Translations under genes and position numbers: made by a program
Virus record (IMG/VR): IMGVR_UViG_3300010354_000724
Location: 1 to 22,602 of that record
Direction: 5' to 3' (one strand)
Origin: a virus
DNA: 22,602 nt
Notes under the pieces: model-generated
Database searches by the model: none
Told to the model about the DNA's origin: nothing
The model's input: the letters and a program-made list of their open reading frames with translations, nothing else
Part shown: positions 19,601-22,602 of the stretch, in pieces
Position numbering within the stretch: position 1 is the stretch's first letter
Layout of the letters: the number at the start of each line of letters is the position of its first letter

Positions 19601-22600
19601 AACCAGGTAAAGGGTACGATATTACAAGCACAAATCTTGTTGTTAGGCCATTAACTGTATTGGTAAGAACAAATAATCTTGGTGTATGGTCATTATTTGC
19701 CTACACATCTTCTAGTAAAACTTGGTTTAAAATTAAAAGCCAAGAATATGATGTAACTAAATTTTGGTATTATATTGATTGGTATAGTCTAGGTTATAAT
19801 GAATTTAGTAGAGTTGATTATATTGTTAATGGTATATATGAACTATTTACATTAGAGGCGGAGATTGGCCAAACTGTAAAAGTTAAAAATACTGGCGGGG
19901 ATTGGTTATTACTTGAAAAATATAGTGATATTGTCAGTATTGATTATACTAGAACCTATAAAGTAGTAGGTCGTCAAAATGGTAGTTTACAACTGAGCAA
20001 TAAATTTTTCAATTTTACCGATAGTAGATTAGGTTTTGATGGATCTTTGTATGACTCTAATGTGTACGATGGTGTTGGAAGTATTGAATTACGCATAATT
20101 TTAAATAGTTTAAAAAATAAAATTTTAATTGATGATCGTAGAAAAATATATCTTAGACTGTTTTTTGTCACTGTAAAATATGTATTAACTGAGCAACTAT
20201 TTGTAGATTGGGTTTTTAAGACTAGTTTTGTAAAGGCTCTACATAATGTTGGTCCATTACGTCAAAAAATAAACTATAATAATGATAGTTTGCCAGATTT
20301 TGAAAGTTATATTAAAGAAGTCAAACCATATAGAACTAAAATTAGAGAATTTACCAGTATCTATAATAATATAGAAAATAGCCAAAGTCTTGTAACAGAT
20401 TTCGATCTTCCTTCTTACGTTGACAACTATAAAATTCAAACACTAAGTACATCATTTGATAATGAATTATATGTTAACAATACACGTATAGTTGAACAAC
20501 AACCTTGGAAACAATGGAAAGATAATTTAGGATTTAGTGTAACAGAAATTGTTATTAGTGATTCAGGTGACGGGTACTTAACTATACCCAAAATCGAGTT
20601 TGAAGGTCCTTGCATAAGACCAGCCAAAGCCAAAGCCTATATAGTTAGAGGAAAATTAGTACAAATTGATATTTTAGATAGCGGAGAAGGATATTTTAAT
20701 CCACCTAAAATAAAAATTAATAGCAATATAACTAAAGAAGGTAAAATAGCCAAAGCGCACAGCGTTATTGGAAATAATTTAATTAGATCAAATAAAATTG
20801 CTATGAAGTTTGATCGTTATCTCAAAGGTAAACTTAATGAAATTAACCCAATAACTGGTAAATTTAAATTTGAGGAAGACAATCCTTTAACTATAGAAGA
20901 TACTTTTGCAGGAACTGGTAGTCAAAATACATTTACACTTAGGTATAAACCTAATCAAAAAGCAAATACAATCACAGTAAAAGTTAATCAACAAGAACTT
21001 ATTGTTGGTACCTATACCATTGAACCTAAAACTAAACAGGATAAAGGTTTTACAGAACACTATGCTAACCTAGTTTTTGTAGACCCTCCTACTAGCGGTA
21101 GTGTAATAAGTATAAAATATCAAAAAGATTTTGTACATCTTAACGCATTAGAAAGAATCTACTACTATTATGATCCAGAATCTGGTATGATAGGTCGTGA
21201 TTTTAATCAATTAATGACAGGCATAGACTACGGTGGTGTTAATGTTATAGGCGTTGGCTTTGAAAAACCTAATAGTTGGGATGATGGAATATACAGTTGG
21301 GCTGAAAAACCTTGGGACGCAGGTATACCTACTGATGATGAAATATATGATACTATCATAGACGCAGGTAATTTAAACACTAACAGTGCTTATAGAACTG
21401 CCAGCGGACTTAATGCAGATGATATTATAATTGATGGTGATGGATTTGTAACACCAACTACAAGTCCTGCACCAGAGGAAATGCTACCAGGACATGTTGT
21501 AGACAGTGTGGCTATTACAGTATTTGAAAGAAGTTTAACAACAAGTTCAGACATAGTATCAAACAATTATCTAGCAGACGGCACAGTTAGTTCATTTAAA
21601 ATTAATCAATATCCTAATAATAAAAATGCTATAATTGTAAAGTTAGGAACCACAATACTTAAACCTAATGTTGATTATGACTTTGACTATGATAATCTTA
21701 CAGTAATTACTAAGACTCCACCTCCTGCTGGAGTAATTGTTAGTATTACTGGGTTAGGATTTAACGGTGAGAATTTATTAGCCACTGATTATAGAATTAT
21801 TACCAGTGAAACTACAGAAATTTACACAGATTTAGATTGGCAAGAAAATATTGTGGCTTATACATTAGTATCTGGTGATATCAGTAATAATATTCTATTT
21901 AAAACTGAAGGTGATAATGTAGTAAACAATAAAGTCGGCATAAGATTTCCAGTAATATTAAACCCTGGACAAGTTGTCAACTTTTCATTATTTTTAGGCA
22001 GTACTCTAAACCAAAGTCTTGTTAGTAGAGAATACTTAATTACTGATGGAACAAGCCTAAAATATTATTTGAAAAATCCTGTAGGTAAGAGAATACCTTT
22101 AGACCCAAATACATTGGTAAGAGTTGCTGACACTATTCTTAACACTATAGACGCTTTTAGATATACATTAACGAATAATAATTTAGTATACGATATTCCA
22201 GCAGGTAAAGCAGATATTGACACATATTCATTAAACGATTATGTTGTTTATATTGATGGTAAAAAAGCAGAATTAAGCATAGGTTATACATTAGACTTAA
22301 TTAATTCTAAACTTAATATTCAAACTGCCTATTATAAGAACAATGCTGAAGTTATTGTTACTATTACTAAAGATGCTGACTATTTTATTGATACTGATAG
22401 TGGTGGAACTTACTTATTATTTAGGAATTTATACCCAGCAGGCACAGAAGTTGAAGTTATCAGTATGTACAATCATGATATTTTAGGTATTGAGAGAAAA
22501 TATTATATAGTTGAACCAAAATTAAACAACTTTTTTAACAGTATCTACTATCTAAATCTTGTACAAATTAGTGCTGGTATATTTTCTTTTGACAGAGAAG

Positions 22601-22602
22601 TA
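10642..22602 (+). CDS. giant baseplate wedge-like structural protein (at least 3987 aa), 3' end outside window
   Basis: One frame is open from ATG 10642 to the last base: 3987 codons with no stop on full reading. The ATG overlaps the gene 6 stop by one base, with AGGA (10630-10633) eight bases upstream. The position after 25-6 is that of T4 gene 7, a wedge protein of about 1032 residues, so this is at least four times longer. Landmarks: FIPRFFRSD and VRRLNGYIGRQN (22-59), QCPLFDLFDDEG (about 557), IQGHDGSIILAFGDFRDD (1014-1031), three aromatic modules (1443-1478, 1574-1613, 1753-1793), RIAQHLIGYQKRKYLENII (1828-1846), a seven-fold propeller repeat (2164-2556), VGTLWWDLRRAKF (2635-2647), GxGY motifs (2944-3003, 3300-3362), DRRKIYLRLFFVTVKYVLTE (3166-3185) and a C-terminal set of beta repeats. 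No signal peptide, membrane segment or protease motif was noticed. A structural role follows from the operon; gp7 identity is inferred from position. Confidence 0.8.
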   Translation, partial: MADQEELGVPLDSNEKRKSEKFIPRFFRSDSNKKFLASTVDTLIQNGTVRRLNGYIGRQNAKSVTANDVFLEAPLKDRQNYQLEPSLICEDKLGNVSYFKDYIDYINIINVLGGDATNHQKLNQQEFYSWEPHIDWDKVVNYLQYYWLPFGPETIPVSGTKVLNTVSTYTVTTVDEGDNFAYLFSPDGLTRNPIIKLYRGETYKFDIRALNDPFSIKTERVTGTEYRYTDGVDKSAVKQDILTFTVPFDAPDVLYYVSENNVDTSGIIKIFDIIENTKINVEEEVIGKKNFTLANGITLTNGMKIRFVGQVIPKSYEDEVFYVEGVGESIQLVNERTLEIAATYTENYNVNYDGSGFDQLAFNNVNYAALKKDYITINRSSRDRNHWSRYNRWFHQDVIVKTAQILGNQPVFDQSQRAIRPIIEFKPNIRLFNFGNYSKKNVDLIDNSTLDAFSIVEGALGYYVDGVELVNGHRVIFNADTDILVKNKIYKVEFVNLYDESTGQETRRIHLAEEPDSNPVLDETVLVMLGNEYTGQMFWFNGENWVFAQEKTGLNQCPLFDLFDDEGVSLSDTSKYEGSNFKGNKLFSYKQNIGTADKELGFALTYKNINNIGDILFEFNLTNDVFSYKYETDIKEESTDNKFLKVYSNVGEERLVNGWTHCNVQNVQPIVRIFKQEYTTISNTKKQILNNFPVDVYDDKDDLADLVVKVYINGIRLDKNKFNIIYGSNYPVVELDNDIGENDILTLRCYAKQVKNQNGYYEFPINFQNNPENNNIKNFTLGEIIDHVDSIVDNLPIFEGVYPGTSNLRDISNLSTFGTKFVQHSGSINLALYHLTSKNANIINAIDKARDDYGKFKRAFIYNTNIVEQGMSTKLAVDLVLQKVNEGKPKQSPYYFSDMLGYGACTRFDFIVKDSKTRKYPLTNVFSLKELSPKCINVYLNDIQLLHEIDYVFTNDGFLDIIKSKQENDTISVYEYEKTDGCFIPPTPTSLGLYPKYQPKIYIDTTLIEPQPVIQGHDGSIILAFGDFRDDLILELEKRIFNNIKCSYDPKIFDIYDYIPGANRTTTYSLDEFNKILAPNFFKWTSLIDVDFTKSLLFLSNNAFTYNYSDISSFDNTKLLGFWRGIYKWYFDTDRVHICPWESLGFTIEPKWWQSVYGPPPYTSNNLILWNDLKDGIIREPNKPIIVHPKFIRPVFENIPVNELGQLVDPVAANLATGLFNVKTDKGYVFGDQGPVENTWRRSSYYPFSLIKTILLMSPNRAFATLFDRSRIIRNSSNQLVYASTGLRIKFKDIVTTSVFSDTRRVQTSGLVNYLMDYLVSDNLISVNEYRYDLQNLTNKLSHRLGGFTSIDKFNLILDSKSASATSGVFVPKENYKLFLNSSTPIKKLFYSGVIITKLLTRYGLGYEIKGYSQTEPYFYYYPWGKPGYNINVGGISESYITWQSGQRYLSGNIVKIDNQYFRVKVAHTSSTSPSYDLLSKLPALPMVGGRDANLRSLFTKTPKILNYGTILTTIQEVVDFLQGYGEYLKDQGFEFDEFNSTLKTVTNWETSIREFLFWTTQNWSSGSDTYVEWESNTKYDEGDIVYYNGDFFKSTRDHTSSTFFDVNFYVKMDSLNTDGAAAISLSPAALKINLKLDYSIVDDLRETNNFYEIFAADGTKYDPQLLNYVRYNDTFSLYPKNEVGIYGAAIYLVQKEHVLLIDNTSQFNDIIYNLETGYRQEKIKISGYKTINWNGSFDAPGFIYDQAIIKEWTPWTDYSLGDIVKYKEFYYTANQVIPGVETFDDNNWIKIENKPESRLLPNWDYKALQFTDFYDLDSDNFDIDQQRIAQHLIGYQKRKYLENIIRNDVSEFKFYQGMITEKGTINSLNKLFDVLSSSEQDSVDFVEEWAVRVAQYGASDAFEEIEFNLDEALFRIEPQAIELVPTIDNSITDYIIRQTKNDLYVRPRNYADNIWPINNNYRPFLKTPGFVRLDQVKIAVDKKDDIKNYTTDQLLPGDYIWCGFEVKINEFKDDWSVYRVNHLDVNVVNAVITNNILNITYNINPKISAGDLVGFSSSQSAINKFFTVSQVDGKTIKINGPIVGLILNTLNLTSVKTYKIAPYRFENIDNLIVPKYLNKVTETNPYGEIVWFNNNYKQQIWQNIPIYAPTEFSDSIFANGSRFGKQVCISKDGTVLLGSSNNEVRVYRKFSDTVWVKDQVIEFSIATNFGKSLAISEDNEYIAIGCNVNNNGVVRIYKLDLDDAYQFANSLINPEEVSLGVPIQDQFYGYKLRFSKNLTSYSLFVSSTNGVSISGKIYIYNKNSAWDIFDRLEPSDCDEEPYAYDFDVNDNGSILVLSACLNDGGKVYVFERKSDHYNRQQILDLPGKTERFGFAMSLSATGRLLAVSSTYETIDYTNQGRVRIYQTQNALDDSTVPPVNYTLLQTIDNRNAEADEVLGEQYGYFLKFANNERTLVVFSKYGDSYKDALVGEDSSRINRDSGRVDIYDQYLTKFIFSESIPTDKNTEEYGFSFDACDNHVVIGAPNAQFGQYNSGKIYVYNKPNNEFTWKLYLEEQPKIDINVFKKIFLYNKKTSKLISYFDIIDPVQGKIAGVADEEIKYKTYYDPAIYNIKAANTNLKVNVDNGMNWLEKQVGTLWWDLRRAKFLDSTMGNTTFRNSTWNSLFPTSSIDICEWVESKFTPDQWDQLSGTEEGFARGINGNTLYGNKVYSQKRKFDTISKTYSNLYYFWVKNRTTVPNVSGRKTNIIDIIGQITDPKNYGIKFIQFLSPNALGLANASNILVDKDIVLSIQYWTVPEKEKLLIHNEWKIINENEKTELPVDIERKWVDSLIGIDENGYTVPDLTLSPKQRYGIEFKPRQSMFINRIEALKQFIERFNYEVKDIQIDNIDLSDLLKKDEPPNILLGEYDYAIDTEEELKFITGESHRQAVLTPIILNGRIIDVQINTAGANYKVAPIIKVSGNGTGAIIKATINSAGSINSVTVKEPGKGYDITSTNLVVRPLTVLVRTNNLGVWSLFAYTSSSKTWFKIKSQEYDVTKFWYYIDWYSLGYNEFSRVDYIVNGIYELFTLEAEIGQTVKVKNTGGDWLLLEKYSDIVSIDYTRTYKVVGRQNGSLQLSNKFFNFTDSRLGFDGSLYDSNVYDGVGSIELRIILNSLKNKILIDDRRKIYLRLFFVTVKYVLTEQLFVDWVFKTSFVKALHNVGPLRQKINYNNDSLPDFESYIKEVKPYRTKIREFTSIYNNIENSQSLVTDFDLPSYVDNYKIQTLSTSFDNELYVNNTRIVEQQPWKQWKDNLGFSVTEIVISDSGDGYLTIPKIEFEGPCIRPAKAKAYIVRGKLVQIDILDSGEGYFNPPKIKINSNITKEGKIAKAHSVIGNNLIRSNKIAMKFDRYLKGKLNEINPITGKFKFEEDNPLTIEDTFAGTGSQNTFTLRYKPNQKANTITVKVNQQELIVGTYTIEPKTKQDKGFTEHYANLVFVDPPTSGSVISIKYQKDFVHLNALERIYYYYDPESGMIGRDFNQLMTGIDYGGVNVIGVGFEKPNSWDDGIYSWAEKPWDAGIPTDDEIYDTIIDAGNLNTNSAYRTASGLNADDIIIDGDGFVTPTTSPAPEEMLPGHVVDSVAITVFERSLTTSSDIVSNNYLADGTVSSFKINQYPNNKNAIIVKLGTTILKPNVDYDFDYDNLTVITKTPPPAGVIVSITGLGFNGENLLATDYRIITSETTEIYTDLDWQENIVAYTLVSGDISNNILFKTEGDNVVNNKVGIRFPVILNPGQVVNFSLFLGSTLNQSLVSREYLITDGTSLKYYLKNPVGKRIPLDPNTLVRVADTILNTIDAFRYTLTNNNLVYDIPAGKADIDTYSLNDYVVYIDGKKAELSIGYTLDLINSKLNIQTAYYKNNAEVIVTITKDADYFIDTDSGGTYLLFRNLYPAGTEVEVISMYNHDILGIERKYYIVEPKLNNFFNSIYYLNLVQISAGIFSFDREV
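14968..15075 (+). repeat. aromatic module copy 1 in the giant protein
   Basis: Residues 1443-1478: W-Q-S-G-Q-R-Y-L-S-G-N-I-V-K-I, then NQYFRVKVAHTSS. It shares the W...Y..G..V......Y/F pattern with copies 2 and 3 and with the gp6 module. Here the later aromatic shelf is weaker. Confidence 0.4.
15361..15480 (+). repeat. aromatic module copy 2 in the giant protein
   Basis: Residues 1574-1613: W then TKYDEGDIVYYNGDFFKSTR and a closing FDVNFYVKM. This is the best match to the CBM5/12-like or SH3-like module pattern Y..GDIV.Y.G.F(Y).S. Confidence 0.5.
15898..16020 (+). repeat. aromatic module copy 3 in the giant protein
   Basis: Residues 1753-1793: W-T-P-W, TDYSLGDIVKYKEFYYTANQ and DDNNWIKIE. 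Three Trp and several Tyr residues sit at positions that line binding faces in such modules; binding is inferred. Confidence 0.5.
17131..18309 (+). repeat. seven tandem FG-GAP-like blades: predicted seven-bladed beta-propeller
   Basis: Seven repeats begin at residues 2164, 2210, 2269, 2323, 2373, 2443 and 2510, that is FGKQ, FGKS, YGYK, YAYD, FGFA, YGYF and YGFS. Each opens with [FY]-[GA]-x and continues with a hydrophobic strand. Each closes with a [GV]-x-[IV]-x-[IV]-[YF] strand: VRVYRK, VVRIYK, GKIYIY, GKVYVF, GRVRIY, GRVDIY, GKIYVY. The last blade keeps the diagnostic V-I-G-A-P-N core. Repeat lengths are 46-70 residues. The seven-fold count fits a closed propeller such as integrin alpha or related FG-GAP proteins. 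I recall a propeller in T4 gp7 as well, which would agree with the gene position. Ligand and calcium binding cannot be judged. Confidence 0.72.
19471..19650 (+). repeat. GxGY-type strand motif pair 1 in the giant protein
   Basis: Residues 2944-3003 contain two successive units: VQINTAGANYKVAPIIKVSG, then SVTVKEPGKGYDITSTNLVV. The form is V-x-[IV]-x5-G-x-[GN]-Y-x3-P-x-[IV]-x-[IV], a short strand-turn-strand repeat. Confidence 0.55.
20539..20727 (+). repeat. GxGY-type strand motif pair 2 in the giant protein
   Basis: Residues 3300-3362: VTEIVISDSGDGYLTIPKIE, then VQIDILDSGEGYFNPPKIKI. This pair matches the motif better than pair 1 and lies about 300 residues further on, the two pairs flanking the conserved DRRKIYLRLFF segment. 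Confidence 0.6.
20911..22383 (+). repeat. C-terminal beta-sandwich-like repeats in the giant protein
   Basis: At least three units share [FY]-x-[LI]....-I-x-V-x-[VL]-[NG]-x2-L/I-x4-DY/TY and a later PP-x-[SA]-G-x-[VI]-I-x-I strand. They start near residues 3424 (TFTLRYKPNQ), 3644 (SSFKINQYPN) and 3868 (YVVYIDGKKA). The conserved YYYYDPESGMIGRDFNQLM segment lies between the first two at about 3507-3525. Shorter relatives occur earlier at about 709-753 and 935-979. Boundaries are approximate. Confidence 0.45.

Noticed and set aside
17522-20633. Minus-strand open frames inside the giant gene
   Set aside because: Short, unrelated to any family I recognise, and antisense to conserved plus-strand motifs such as the propeller blades; they are shadows of AT-rich coding sequence.
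1-22602. tRNA genes, CRISPR arrays, insertion sequences, attachment sites or a homing endonuclease
   Set aside because: No cloverleaf-like segment, direct repeat array, terminal inverted repeat or intron-like interruption was seen. Almost every base is within the listed genes.

Overview
The window is part of the genome of a T4-like tailed myovirus with AT-rich DNA. It reads as one of the marine 'exo-T-even' lineages related to cyanophages and pelagiphages rather than a coliphage. The evidence is a set of T4 virion-gene homologues (53, 5, 25, 6, a probable tail-tube cap and a giant wedge-like protein) beside genes 55 and 47, packed with 1- to 4-nt overlaps. Codon choice is A/T-rich, with AGT and AGA prominent. 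The host cannot be read from the window: no tRNA, photosynthesis gene or attachment site is present.

Left edge (1-1028, minus strand): the N-terminal 70 codons of gp47 (Mre11/SbcD-like nuclease subunit, running off the edge) lie downstream of gene 55, the late-transcription sigma factor, and overlap it by 4 nt. Gene 55 has a near-canonical sigma70 promoter (TTGACT-17-TATAAT) in a 75-nt divergent intergenic region. The opposite strand of that region carries a T4-type late box, AATAAATA, reading toward the structural genes. The two promoters abut and share one base, so the product of gene 55 should activate the promoter that faces away from its own gene and may shut its own promoter.

Right part (1104-22602, plus strand): a continuous baseplate operon. 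In order it holds a gp48-like tail-tube cap, the short wedge protein gp53, an 835-residue gp27-like hub candidate, gp5 (OB fold plus beta-helix spike, no lysozyme domain), gp25, an enlarged gp6 (1193 residues), and one reading frame open from 10642 to the window end (3987 codons without a stop). This giant protein sits where T4 has gene 7. A second AATAAATA box precedes gene 6 at almost the same distance from the start codon.

How they work together: gp48 caps the tube, the hub protein and gp5 form the central spike, and gp53, gp25, gp6 and the giant protein should form the wedges around it. The most unusual content is in the giant protein. It contains a clear seven-fold FG-GAP-like repeat (a probable seven-bladed beta-propeller), three short aromatic modules resembling carbohydrate-binding or SH3-like folds (a fourth lies in gp6), four GxGY-type strand motifs and several beta-sandwich-like repeats. 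These suggest wedge proteins that also carry surface- or receptor-facing domains.

Family assignments come from reading the translated sequences against remembered T4 family features. No database search was run.
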